Shown here piece by piece: positions 52,716-61,596 of a DNA stretch of 64,000 nt. The position numbers and the translations under genes are program-made. Source of the stretch: JBDGYW01 sp964518955 (GTDB lineage: Bacteria; Gemmatimonadota; Gemmatimonadetes; Gemmatimonadales; GWC2-71-9); contig CAZFHS010000010.1 in the NCBI GenBank assembly GCA_964518955.1, forward strand, positions 62,001 to 126,000. Direction: 5' to 3'. Under the pieces are notes generated by a model. It saw only the letters and a program-made list of their open reading frames with translations. It was not told the origin of the DNA and did not search any database. The number at the start of each line of letters is the position of its first letter. Position 1 is the first letter of the stretch.

Positions 52716-54857
52716 TCAGTGGAACACTCGCGGAATCGTCTCGCCCCAGGTCTTTTCGTACTTCATTTCGCCGTTTTCGAAGACCTTGCGCGTGTAGACG
52801 TAGTAGAAGTTTTCGAGATCGCTCCGAAAATCGAGTACGGCTTCGAAACGAAGCTCGCGATCGCCCACGAGTATCGTCCTCGCGTACTCGGTGCGCACGG
52901 AGGAGTTGGCCGGATCGTGCTTGTTCGTCGTGTGGGTGATCTTCTGCGATCTTCTTGCCTGTCCCCAAGGGTATTGGAATCCGCTGTTGTTCGTCGCTAC
53001 GAGAGTCGCATTACCAGTCTCTTCGTCGAACGTTAGTCCCTCGACTTCCGCGTATCCGGACGTTGTCGCCTCGCCTTCCTGCACCGTCAGGCGCCCGAAG
53101 CCGGGTAAACCAGGCACGGACTCGGCTGGAGGCAGGAAGTTTGGCTTGGGCCGATCCTCGTAGGGAATCACCGGCAATACCACTCGTGAGGCACTCCGAC
53201 CGCCAAGCCTCAGCGAAGTGGTCATGGGGTAAGGCGTGGGCCAGAACATGGGCCACTGGGAGTTGGTGACTGTGACCCGAATCCTGTGTCCCGGCTGGAA
53301 TACCCACGAGGTGAAGTGGAGCTCGATCTCCAGCGGGTACTCGCGCCCGGGCTCGAGTGGCTCCGGATTCTGCGACGAGTTTCTATGCGCTCCGTTGAAT
53401 CCGGCTCCGGCTACCTGGGTCACCGAGCCGTCCGGGGCGACGTCCGACAGGCGTACAACCCAACTCGCGAGCGGAGCGTCGGCAGAGACATTCAGGAAGG
53501 CTCGTGGAAAACCGAGGATCTCGACTTCTTCGTCTAGAGGTCCGCTGTCGTATACCAGGCTGGCGTCATCCATGGGTTGTTGGTCGGGCGTGAGGTCACC
53601 CCACCACATCACCGGGCCCCCGCCCTCCATGCCGACCGTAGGGTCGTATTTCAGGTAATGGGTACCTTGGTAGGGTGTTTGGTTCCGGAGTGTGTGATCT
53701 CCAGCCAGGACGAGGTGCCGGTACTCGGTGCGCTCGATCGGGAAGCCGTCCTCGAATCGCCACTCTCCGGGAATCTCCTCGAGCGTCTCGTCCGGCGGAT
53801 ACCAGTGGCGTACGTAGACAGCGAACGCGGGTTCGTCCATTATCCCGGTGTCCTCACCTTTCAGCCACTGATCGAACCAGCGAACCGCCTCTTGGCGCCA
53901 CTCCATTTGCGGTTTTGGATATCCGTTGTGCGGGAACGAATGAGCCCAGGGGCCAACCATCGCTTTCACCGGCGCATCCATGTGTTCGAGCATGCGCCCA
54001 ACGGCATCGCGATAGCCGTCGTACCAGCCGCCGATCAAGAAAGTTGGGATTTGGATTGATTCATATCGCGTGTTGAGCGAGCTCCGGTCCCAGAATGGTC
54101 CGTCTACCTGCTGCTGCTTGTAGATCAACATCCACGGCTTGGTATCGAAACGATTCTCGTAGTACTCATCGTCGAGGACGTAGTCAGGCGCTGCCGGCAC
54201 GATATTGGTGAGGTCCTGGCCGGCCTCGTACGCATCAACGTGTGCGATGCCGTCCATGTAGTGGACGTCGTCTTCGTAGAGATCGTCGGTGGCATCTATG
54301 GCAATGATTGCTTTGAGGGCCGGCGGGTTCCGCATCGCCATGTGGATGGAATTGAACCCGCCCCAGGAAATGCCAAACATGCCCACGTTGCCATTGGAGA
54401 ACGACTGCTTTGAGAGCCAGTCGATGACGACCTCGCCGTCCTCCTGTTCCTGATCGGTGTACTCGTACTCGATCAGCTTGCCCTCGCTGTTGCCGGTGCC
54501 GCGGATGTCGACCCGCGCGACCACGTAGCCGTGCTCGACGAAATAGGCAAACATCGGGTAGTTACGCGGCGATCGCGATTCGTTCTTCCGGTAGGGGAGG
54601 TATTCCAACAGCACCGGGTATTCCGCGTATGCATCAGCGCTCTCGGGAATCCAGAGGTCGGCCGAAAGTCGGACGCCGTCCGGCATCGGAATCCATGCCT
54701 CGCGGAACTCTATACCGTCGTCGGGCAGGGAGCCGTCGAGGTCCCACCCTCCCGACGAGGCCGGCATACATGCAAGACAGACAACGCTAACGGTTGCGAA
54801 GAGCGACGCGGCTCCACGACTGAGGGTGCGCACGTTTTTCCCGTCGGCTTCTCGCAT
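52716..54857 (-). CDS. CocE/NonD-family hydrolase (X-Pro dipeptidyl-peptidase-like)
   Basis: This 713-residue protein has an N-terminal export segment (residues 14-30, possible lipoprotein at Cys30). The alpha/beta hydrolase core includes EYPVLLEYLPYRKNES, VVARVDIRGTGNSEG and the nucleophile Ser164 in GISWGGF, with the His site in GPWAHSFPHNGYP. A C-terminal jelly-roll (about 470-700) is typical of CocE/X-Pro peptidases. Family members hydrolyse peptides, esters or amides, so the substrate remains open. It is upstream of the aminotransferase on the same strand. Confidence 0.9.
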   Translation of the reverse strand: MREADGKNVRTLSRGAASLFATVSVVCLACMPASSGGWDLDGSLPDDGIEFREAWIPMPDGVRLSADLWIPESADAYAEYPVLLEYLPYRKNESRSPRNYPMFAYFVEHGYVVARVDIRGTGNSEGKLIEYEYTDQEQEDGEVVIDWLSKQSFSNGNVGMFGISWGGFNSIHMAMRNPPALKAIIAIDATDDLYEDDVHYMDGIAHVDAYEAGQDLTNIVPAAPDYVLDDEYYENRFDTKPWMLIYKQQQVDGPFWDRSSLNTRYESIQIPTFLIGGWYDGYRDAVGRMLEHMDAPVKAMVGPWAHSFPHNGYPKPQMEWRQEAVRWFDQWLKGEDTGIMDEPAFAVYVRHWYPPDETLEEIPGEWRFEDGFPIERTEYRHLVLAGDHTLRNQTPYQGTHYLKYDPTVGMEGGGPVMWWGDLTPDQQPMDDASLVYDSGPLDEEVEILGFPRAFLNVSADAPLASWVVRLSDVAPDGSVTQVAGAGFNGAHRNSSQNPEPLEPGREYPLEIELHFTSWVFQPGHRIRVTVTNSQWPMFWPTPYPMTTSLRLGGRSASRVVLPVIPYEDRPKPNFLPPAESVPGLPGFGRLTVQEGEATTSGYAEVEGLTFDEETGNATLVATNNSGFQYPWGQARRSQKITHTTNKHDPANSSVRTEYARTILVGDRELRFEAVLDFRSDLENFYYVYTRKVFENGEMKYEKTWGETIPRVFH

Positions 54858-55166
54858 ATCGACCTGTACCTCAGTTTTGGATGCGTAACGCTACTAGGGC
54901 TACTCCAACTCGATCGCAGTTTCCGGATCGCTTGCCGGCGACCCGACGCAAACCGAGGATAGCTCAGTGGCATTCCAAGGCCTCTACCGCGGCTAAACTA
55001 CTCAAACTCGCTACACTCGGGTACGTGAGGAAGGGCGTTGGTGGTTCTTCTCACATGCTGCGTCTTTGACCGCAACGCACTAAGTTGACAACACCCTGAG
55101 TTTGAATATCGGAAGTTCGAGGGTAACGGCAGGCTGGGGCACACTCTTCATTGATGGAGGTGAGCG
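54858..55166. promoter_or_regulatory. Divergent region between CocE-like and permease genes
   Basis: This 309-base gap carries promoters in both directions. On the plus strand TTGACA at 55085-55090 is a good minus-35 box, but the best minus-10 (TATCGG, 55107-55112, 16 bases on) is weak. A GGAGG at 55156-55160 serves the next gene. I see no gene in the gap. Confidence 0.3.
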
Positions 55167-56165
55167 GTGTTGATCGTCGAGTCCTACCCAATCGCGGTTG
55201 TCCTGTGTTTTGTCACCATGCTGTGCTGGGGATCGTGGGCAAACACGCAGAAGCTGGCCAGCAAGGAGTGGCGGTTCCAGCTGTTCTACTGGGATTATGC
55301 AGTCGGTGTTCTGGTGTTGTCCCTGATCTTCTCATTTACGCTTGGGAGTTTTGGCTCTGGAGGCAGATCGTTCCTCGCCGACCTCTCCCAGGCCAGCGGT
55401 GCTGCGATCTGGTCCGCGCTTCTGGGTGGCATCGTTTTCAACTTGTCGAACATCCTGCTGGTCGCGGCCATCGACATCGCTGGTATGGCAGTGGCATTCC
55501 CCATCGGCGTTGGCCTGGCCCTCGTGCTCGGCGTTGTCATCAACTACATCAAACTTCCGGTGGGCGATCCGGTTTTACTAGTCGTAGGCGTGGTAGGAGT
55601 GGTGATTGCGATTGTTCTCGACGCGCTCGCGTACCGCCGGCTGCCCACCGATAAACAGACCACGACCAAAGGCATCCTGATCTCGGTGGCCGCGGGTGTA
55701 CTGATGGGGTTCTTCTTCCGGTTTGTTGTGGCATCGATGGCAACCGACTTCACGAATCCCGAATCGGGTTTGCTCACTCCGTACACGGCTGTGTTCGTCT
55801 TCTCTGTCGGACTCCTACTCAGCAACTTCGTATGGAACTCGATCGTGATGAAGAAGCCGTTCGTCGGTGAACCTGTACCGTACGGCGACTATTTCACGAA
55901 GGGCAGCGCGAGGCTCCACATGGTAGGGATTCTCGGCGGGATGATCTGGAATGTCGGCATGTCTCTCAGTATCGTCGCATCCGGAGCGGCGGGGCCGTCG
56001 ATCTCGTACGGGCTGGGGCAGGGGGCGACAATGGTAGCCGCTTTCTGGGGAGTGTTCATATGGAAGGAATTCAAAGACGCCCCTCAGGGCACCAACCGGC
56101 TGCTCGCGCTGATGTTCGTGTTCTACATCGTCGGATTGGGCTTGATTGTGTTCGCAGGTGCGTGA
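55167..56165 (+). CDS. Sugar/nucleoside permease (GRP/ureide-permease-like)
   Basis: This 332-residue membrane protein has about ten segments. The GTG at 55167 has GGAGG 6 bases upstream. LCWGSWANTQKL in the first segment and the glycine-rich GMAVAFPIGVGLALVLG further on fit the glucose/ribose porter-type (GRP/DMT superfamily) and ureide permease-like proteins. It is followed by ribokinase (33 bases) and then by a convergent nucleoside hydrolase, so it most likely imports a nucleoside or ribose. The exact substrate is inferred from neighbours. Confidence 0.82.
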   Translation: MLIVESYPIAVVLCFVTMLCWGSWANTQKLASKEWRFQLFYWDYAVGVLVLSLIFSFTLGSFGSGGRSFLADLSQASGAAIWSALLGGIVFNLSNILLVAAIDIAGMAVAFPIGVGLALVLGVVINYIKLPVGDPVLLVVGVVGVVIAIVLDALAYRRLPTDKQTTTKGILISVAAGVLMGFFFRFVVASMATDFTNPESGLLTPYTAVFVFSVGLLLSNFVWNSIVMKKPFVGEPVPYGDYFTKGSARLHMVGILGGMIWNVGMSLSIVASGAAGPSISYGLGQGATMVAAFWGVFIWKEFKDAPQGTNRLLALMFVFYIVGLGLIVFAGA

Positions 56166-56198
56166 TACCTGAATCTCAGTACCAGGGGGACAGAACAA

Positions 56199-57116
56199 AT
56201 GGGTAGTAGAATCGTGGTTGTTGGAAGCTCGAACACCGACATGATAATCAAGACTGCCCGGATTCCGAGGCCGGGCGAGACTGTCATCGGAGGCGAGTTC
56301 TCCACAGCCGCTGGAGGCAAAGGAGCCAATCAGGCCGTGGCTGCTGCGCGGGCCGGGGGAGATGTGTCGTTCGTTGCACGAGTGGGTGACGACATGTTCG
56401 GCCAGCAGGCCTTAGCGGGGTTCCACGCGGACAAAGTCGGCGTGAACCACGTACTTCAGGATTCGGCTGCACCCTCCGGTGTGGCTCTGATCTTTGTCGA
56501 CGAGCACGGGGAGAATAGCATTGCGGTGGCATCCGGCGCCAACGCACTCCTCACGCCTGAGGATGTTCTGGAGGCTCGGGATACGATCACCTCCGCCGAC
56601 GTGCTGGTGATGCAACTGGAGACTCCCTTGGGGACTGTGCGAGCGGCAGCTGAACTCGCCCACGAACGGGGAGTGCGAGTTATTCTGAATCCGGCGCCTG
56701 CCCAACAACTAGATGCGGATATTCTCGAGCACGTTTCCGTAATAACTCCCAATGAGACTGAGGCGGAACTGCTGACCGGGGTTGCGGTCTCCAACGAGAG
56801 CGAGGCCGAGGCTGCGGCCTCGAAATTGACTGCGATGGGCGTTGATACAGTCGCGATTACGCTCGGCGCACGCGGAGTGTTCTTGTTCGATTCGAATCAC
56901 GAGGAACTGGTGCCCGGCTTTCCTGTGGATGCGGTCGATACAACAGCCGCCGGCGACGTGTTCAACGGGGCTCTGGCCGTCGCATTGGCTGAGGGAACAC
57001 CGCTCCCCGAAGCGGCGCGATTTGCCAATGCTGCTGCCGCGTTGTCGGTAACAACACTGGGTGCGCAGCCGTCGGCACCCGGCAGGGCAGAGATCGAGGA
57101 ATTTCTCGCTCGTTAG
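56199..57116 (+). CDS. rbsK: Ribokinase
   Basis: This 305-residue PfkB-family sugar kinase phosphorylates ribose to ribose 5-phosphate. VVVGSSNTDMIIK at the N-terminus, GGKGANQAVAAAR (substrate loop) and VDTTAAGDVFNGALAVALAEG with the catalytic Asp (GDVFNG anion hole) all match ribokinase of about 300 residues. ATG 56199 has GGGGGA upstream. Coupled with an uptake permease and a nucleoside hydrolase that releases ribose, it forms a salvage pathway. The stop is TAG at 57114-57116. Confidence 0.94.
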   Translation: MGSRIVVVGSSNTDMIIKTARIPRPGETVIGGEFSTAAGGKGANQAVAAARAGGDVSFVARVGDDMFGQQALAGFHADKVGVNHVLQDSAAPSGVALIFVDEHGENSIAVASGANALLTPEDVLEARDTITSADVLVMQLETPLGTVRAAAELAHERGVRVILNPAPAQQLDADILEHVSVITPNETEAELLTGVAVSNESEAEAAASKLTAMGVDTVAITLGARGVFLFDSNHEELVPGFPVDAVDTTAAGDVFNGALAVALAEGTPLPEAARFANAAAALSVTTLGAQPSAPGRAEIEEFLAR

Positions 57117-57126
57117 AGCGGCGACT

Positions 57127-58245
57127 TCACTGTTTCGTCAGCAAGTCGATGTAGAGATTCCAGAACGCTTCACGATCGATATCGAAAACGATCTTCACCC
57201 TCTGCGTTCCCGCAGGAAAATTCTCGGGCTGGGCGAAAGAGCGTCTGCGTGCTTCGTGATACCCGATGGACCTTCCGTAGTTGGGGCCCATGTTGGTATC
57301 GATGTCGATGTACCGCTCTTCCATCCTGGTGACAATCTCCGGCCTCAAATAAGCCGCCGCCGTAATGGCGTCCCATACATAGGATCGTCGGTCGGGGTTG
57401 GCAGCGTACCTTGCCTCCCTCAAGTCCCTATACATACGTGTCAGCGGAGTCTCGGGAGCGGCCAAGATGCGGTCGTGCTGTGCCTTCGTGAAGTAGACCC
57501 GTTCTGCGATGTCGTTTGGTACCACGATCTGTTCGTTGAAAGGAGTACGCAGGCAGATCTTGGCGGACTCCGGGTCGAACCACCAGTTGAACTCGGCTGC
57601 CGGCGACGTGTTGCCGGGGATATCGATGGCCCCGCCCATGTAATAGACGCTCTTGATGAGCGGTACGATTTCCGGATTTTTCCTGACCGCCAGAGCGATG
57701 TTAGTCGTGGGACCGATGACGAACAGGGTGACCTCGTTGGGATTCTCCAGCACCTGGCGAACGATGAAATCCACGGCGTTTTCAGATGAGGGCTTTACCT
57801 GCGGGTAACCGCCGTACGGCTCGCGACCGATTTCCAGGTAAGAGTATGGCTTGGGTCGGGAGTAAGCACCCATGTACTCGACGTTGCCATACAGTGTTTC
57901 TTCTGCGCTCAACGAAGACTGCCGACTTCCCATGAGCGGGACATTTGCGCCCATTAGAACCGGAATGTCGGTTCGGCCGATTACCTCCAACTGTCGCAAC
58001 CCATAGGCTGTTCCTTCCTCCACCCACGTGTTGCCGGCAACGATTGTCAGCCCCAGAATGTCGATGTTGTCAGAGTTGGCGAGCATGAAGAGAACCATTG
58101 CATCGTCATTTAGCTGTCCCATATCCGCATCGATTATGACCTTGTGACGCTCTGGGGCATCCTGAACCGCGTTGAGAGGAATCGGCGTCGCACACAACAG
58201 AATCAGAATCTTTGAAGGAGCGAGGTTGCTGGCAGCCAGTATCAT
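57127..58245 (-). CDS. Secreted nucleoside hydrolase (IUNH family)
   Basis: This 372-residue enzyme hydrolyses nucleosides to ribose plus base. The Ca-binding motif is DADMGQLNDDA instead of the common DxDPGxDDA, keeping the aspartates. An N-terminal signal sequence (residues about 8-25) suggests periplasmic localisation. Later, FVIGPTTNIALA and the central GGAIDIPGN are family blocks. AGGTGA lies upstream of ATG 58245. Released ribose would be imported by the permease and phosphorylated by ribokinase next door. The genes are convergent, 10 bases apart. Confidence 0.92.
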   Translation of the reverse strand: MILAASNLAPSKILILLCATPIPLNAVQDAPERHKVIIDADMGQLNDDAMVLFMLANSDNIDILGLTIVAGNTWVEEGTAYGLRQLEVIGRTDIPVLMGANVPLMGSRQSSLSAEETLYGNVEYMGAYSRPKPYSYLEIGREPYGGYPQVKPSSENAVDFIVRQVLENPNEVTLFVIGPTTNIALAVRKNPEIVPLIKSVYYMGGAIDIPGNTSPAAEFNWWFDPESAKICLRTPFNEQIVVPNDIAERVYFTKAQHDRILAAPETPLTRMYRDLREARYAANPDRRSYVWDAITAAAYLRPEIVTRMEERYIDIDTNMGPNYGRSIGYHEARRRSFAQPENFPAGTQRVKIVFDIDREAFWNLYIDLLTKQ

Positions 58246-58399
58246 AGTTTGTCACCTGCAGACGTGTTCAACTCTGTTACCCAGTATCGTTCGTCACCTC
58301 ATTCATACGCGTATTGAGCGTATTGTCAAACCGAGTCGGCGCACCCGTGACTCCGCTCGAGACGAGGAACATGATTCTGCAATCTCCGATTCCCAATCG
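58246..58399. other. Gap upstream of nucleoside hydrolase
   Basis: This 154-base stretch contains the promoter region of the nucleoside hydrolase and follows the 3' end of the ADOP permease (both minus strand). I see no gene, clear terminator or operator. Confidence 0.3.
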
Positions 58400-61105
58400 C
58401 TAATCATTTCGCATCACATTCACCGGGTCGATACCGAGCGCTCTCCGAGCTGGGACGAGAGCTGCGACGAAAGAAACGATAATTACCAGTACTGATGCAC
58501 CCAGCAATACGGATGCGTCATGAGGTGCGACCTCGAAAAGAAGACTCGTCAGCACCCGAGCCGAAGCAATTGACGTCACCAGCCCTAACAGTAATCCGGC
58601 AACCGCGGGGAATAGTCCGTGGACAGAAACCAAACGCACGATTCTACTCCCTTGTGCACCCAATGCCACTCGAATGCCGATCTCCCTGGTTCGCCGCGAT
58701 ACCAGGTACGCGACCACGCCGTACAAACCGACCGCAGTCAGAAACACGGCCAAGCCGGCAAATCCGACTACCAGGATCAAAAAGAGTCGAGTTGGCGCAA
58801 CTTCTCTATTAACTGCATCGCGTACGGTTTCAATGCTGCGCATGGGAACGTTGGGATCGAGCGCCAGCACCTCGCTCCGAATGGCGTTTATTGGAGACGG
58901 CGCTCCGGGGGAGGTACGAACGTTCACCGTCATGTAGCTGAGCCCGTACTGTGCTTGGGCTACATAGACTTCGGGAGACGCCTCCGCCACCAGGCTGCGT
59001 GACCGCACATCCTTGACCACACCAACTACGGTCCAGCCCGGGTCGGCGTAGCCGTAGCCTATTGCGACGTAGATCTCTTTTCCGACAGGATCCTCGTTGG
59101 GGAAGTTCTCCTCTACGAACGCCTCATTCACGACTGCAACGGGCAGGTATCCACTAACGTCCGAGTGCTCGATGGACCGGCCCCTCAGCAGGGGGATTCC
59201 CATGGTATCGAAATACCCGGGAGTCATCGTTTTCACACTAGCAAAGGTTTCCTCTCCCGGGTCTGGATCTCCTCTACTTTCTACTCGCACCCAACCTGAA
59301 TAGTGGTTCGGACCAAGAGGCGCACCGAAGACAGAGCCGGTTGCTTCCACGCCGGGCAACCCGCCTATCCGTTCCTCAAGCGATCGGTAGAATGCGGTGA
59401 CCTGATCCAGATCACCATACCGCGTGTCTGGCACAGCCAAAGAGAATCGAACGATCCGCTCAGTGTTATAGCCGAGATCGACCGCGAACATCTGGGTGAA
59501 CGTTTTTAGAAGAAGTCCGCTTCCCGTCAGCAACAACACAGACATTGCTACTTCCAGAGTCAGCAAGATGTTTCGAGAACGGCTTGCTCCCTCTGGTGTG
59601 TCGCGACCGCGGCCACTCGACCTGAGACCGACAATCATCCCTTCCCGAGACAACGATACGACAGGTGCAAGCCCAACCAGGGCTGCAACAACCACTGTCA
59701 GCAACAATGAAAAACCAAGTACGCGGCCATCCAGAACGACCGATTCGATTCTCGGAATCGTGTCGGCGGCAAACCCTCTGAATGCGCCTATTGCTACGAA
59801 CGAGGCAGCCACTCCGATAGCCGCACCCACAATGGCCAACACCAGGTTTTCCAGGAGGATTTGTCTTATCAATCTGCCTCGGCTCGCACCCAATGCAGCG
59901 CGCGTAGCTATCTCACCCTTTCTAACGTTGGCTCTCACCAATAGCAGGATCGCGACGTTGCAGCAGGCGATGAGCAGCAGTAATCCCACTCCCCCGGTGA
60001 GAACCCACAGACCGGCCTTCACTTCGCCTACCAAGACGTCTTGAAGCAGCTTCACACCAAACCCTATTTCATGGTTGGTGTCCGGAAATTCCAACGCCAA
60101 TCGCTCGGCCAGCGTCGCGGCCTGGGTTTGAGCGGTGGTGAGGTCGACGCCCCCAGCCAACATTCCCACCGTGCTGCGCAGCCGGCAGCCGCGGGCGTCA
60201 CAACCCTCTACCGAGATGCGCTCGGGACGCCAGACATCCGTGCCCTCAGGGAAGTCGAATCCGGGAGGTGCGACTCCAATGATCTCGTAAGGGATCTCAC
60301 CCAGTTCTATCGAAGAGCCGACGGTACCTACCGCGCCGCCCAAATGATCCTGCCAAAGCTTGTGGCTGATTACGGCCAAGAATGGACTGTCCGGCCCAGC
60401 ATCGTCTGCGGAGAGATCGCGTCCGACCAAAGGGTGAGTACCAAAAATCCCCAAGAGTCCGGCGGACACGTTCGTTGCCTTTGCCAGCCTTGGCTGACTT
60501 TCGCCGGTGATTGCGGTGGTGGCCGACCTGAAGCCCACGAGCGTGTCGATCGCGGGAAGATCGTTCACATCTCCCATATCGCCAATGGACATGTTCCCTA
60601 GATCGGCTGGATTGTAGAAGTCGACAGAGCCGGTGACCACGAGCCTGTTTGCATTTGGATAAGGGAGTGGCTTCAGGAGCACGCCGTCCACGACGCTGAA
60701 GATGGTTGTGTTGGCTCCAATCCCGAGTGCAATCGTGAGGACTGCGACTATGGTGAACGATGGCTGGTGAGCCAGTGTTCGTATCGCGTAGCGGAGATCC
60801 TGAAAGGCTTGAGACATAAGGCTTTCTCCATCGGGTGATGACGTAGATGCAGAACGCGCTCTGGCCCTGCGCTTGGTTGTGGGTGAGACCAATTCCATGA
60901 CCCCGACTCTCAGCAACCCAAAGACTGACCGGGCAACGAAGCGGGCTCGCCGAATCCCGCGTTCGTCGTTCAGGCCGTCGACGAAGGTCTCCTCGATAGC
61001 TGCTGCATATGCTTCAGAGAAGCTCTTGGGCAACAACGCCCGAGCGACTCCAAACAGGGCAATGGCAAGACGTGTTGAGAGCGTTGGCTTGTTCACTGTA
61101 CTCAC
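58400..61105 (-). CDS. ADOP-type duplicated ABC permease with MacB/FtsX domains
   Basis: This permease has 901 residues. The start is taken as GTG 61105, which overlaps the PadR stop (GTGA); a GTG at 61096 is an alternative. Residues 1-95 are a soluble prefix (KSFSEAYAAAIEETFVDGLNDER). Then come two copies of a MacB periplasmic core plus FtsX domain: PSFTIVAVLTIALGIGANTTIFSVVDGVLLKPLPYP, followed by the extracytoplasmic domain and membrane helices, and a second FtsX helix set at the C-terminus ending GIRVALGAQ. This is the layout of acidobacterial duplicated orphan permeases, which lack an obvious ATPase partner. The upstream PadR controls it. Confidence 0.9.
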   Translation of the reverse strand: MSTVNKPTLSTRLAIALFGVARALLPKSFSEAYAAAIEETFVDGLNDERGIRRARFVARSVFGLLRVGVMELVSPTTKRRARARSASTSSPDGESLMSQAFQDLRYAIRTLAHQPSFTIVAVLTIALGIGANTTIFSVVDGVLLKPLPYPNANRLVVTGSVDFYNPADLGNMSIGDMGDVNDLPAIDTLVGFRSATTAITGESQPRLAKATNVSAGLLGIFGTHPLVGRDLSADDAGPDSPFLAVISHKLWQDHLGGAVGTVGSSIELGEIPYEIIGVAPPGFDFPEGTDVWRPERISVEGCDARGCRLRSTVGMLAGGVDLTTAQTQAATLAERLALEFPDTNHEIGFGVKLLQDVLVGEVKAGLWVLTGGVGLLLLIACCNVAILLLVRANVRKGEIATRAALGASRGRLIRQILLENLVLAIVGAAIGVAASFVAIGAFRGFAADTIPRIESVVLDGRVLGFSLLLTVVVAALVGLAPVVSLSREGMIVGLRSSGRGRDTPEGASRSRNILLTLEVAMSVLLLTGSGLLLKTFTQMFAVDLGYNTERIVRFSLAVPDTRYGDLDQVTAFYRSLEERIGGLPGVEATGSVFGAPLGPNHYSGWVRVESRGDPDPGEETFASVKTMTPGYFDTMGIPLLRGRSIEHSDVSGYLPVAVVNEAFVEENFPNEDPVGKEIYVAIGYGYADPGWTVVGVVKDVRSRSLVAEASPEVYVAQAQYGLSYMTVNVRTSPGAPSPINAIRSEVLALDPNVPMRSIETVRDAVNREVAPTRLFLILVVGFAGLAVFLTAVGLYGVVAYLVSRRTREIGIRVALGAQGSRIVRLVSVHGLFPAVAGLLLGLVTSIASARVLTSLLFEVAPHDASVLLGASVLVIIVSFVAALVPARRALGIDPVNVMRND

Positions 61106-61452
61106 CCGTCCGGCAGGATTTGATGGGTGCGTGCCGTGGCCACCAAGCCAGCGAGGTGGAGCGCCTCTTCGCGGACAACCCGGCGACCGAGAGGAGTGAG
61201 ACCGTAGTATTTGCGCGGCGACCCTCTGTGGTTCAGAGCCGCATCTTTCGGCGCTTTCTGCTCCTCGACCATACCCCTGGCGGAAAGCCGAGACAGCAAA
61301 CGGTAGAGCGATCCAATATCGGGACAAAGCCTGCCTTTCGACTGCTCTTCGACACCCTTCATGATCGCGTATCCATACGAGGCCCCTTCGGCCAGCACCA
61401 ATAACACCTGGAATTCGAGGGGGCTGATCGGGTTTGGAGCTTGTTCTCTCAT
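61102..61452 (-). CDS. PadR-family regulator of the ADOP permease
   Basis: This 116-residue PadR winged-helix regulator has LEFQVLLVLAEGASYGYAIMKGVEEQS as its first helices, then DIGSLYRLLSRLSARGMVEE as recognition helix and the wing SPRKYYGLTPLG. It overlaps the ADOP start and is a typical partner. Upstream (minus strand) a symmetric GCATGC and an ACATGT pair lie in an AT-rich stretch, listed as a possible operator. AGGTAATT precedes ATG 61452. Confidence 0.88.
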   Translation of the reverse strand: MREQAPNPISPLEFQVLLVLAEGASYGYAIMKGVEEQSKGRLCPDIGSLYRLLSRLSARGMVEEQKAPKDAALNHRGSPRKYYGLTPLGRRVVREEALHLAGLVATARTHQILPDG

Positions 61453-61466
61453 AATTACCTGCTCGC

Positions 61467-61495
61467 GACATGTATGTTGAAAGCATGCATAATGC
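61467..61495 (-). promoter_or_regulatory. Possible PadR operator
   Basis: Just upstream of the PadR start, two short palindromes, ACATGT (61469-61474) and GCATGC (61483-61488), lie within an AT-rich stretch. Their spacing and place fit an autoregulated PadR operator, but this is judged by position and symmetry only. Confidence 0.25.
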
Positions 61496-61596
61496 GCATT
61501 GCAATCACTTAGACACAGCAGTTTCGAGAAACGTTGCAGCTTGAGGTGAGGGAGCTGGGATGGGTGCTACGGATCGCGGGCGAAAGGTGCCTCGTT

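Noticed and set aside
55085..55112. Strong promoter call for the nucleoside permease
   Set aside because: Only the minus-35 box is good; the minus-10 is weak, so it is left as a comment in the gap entry.
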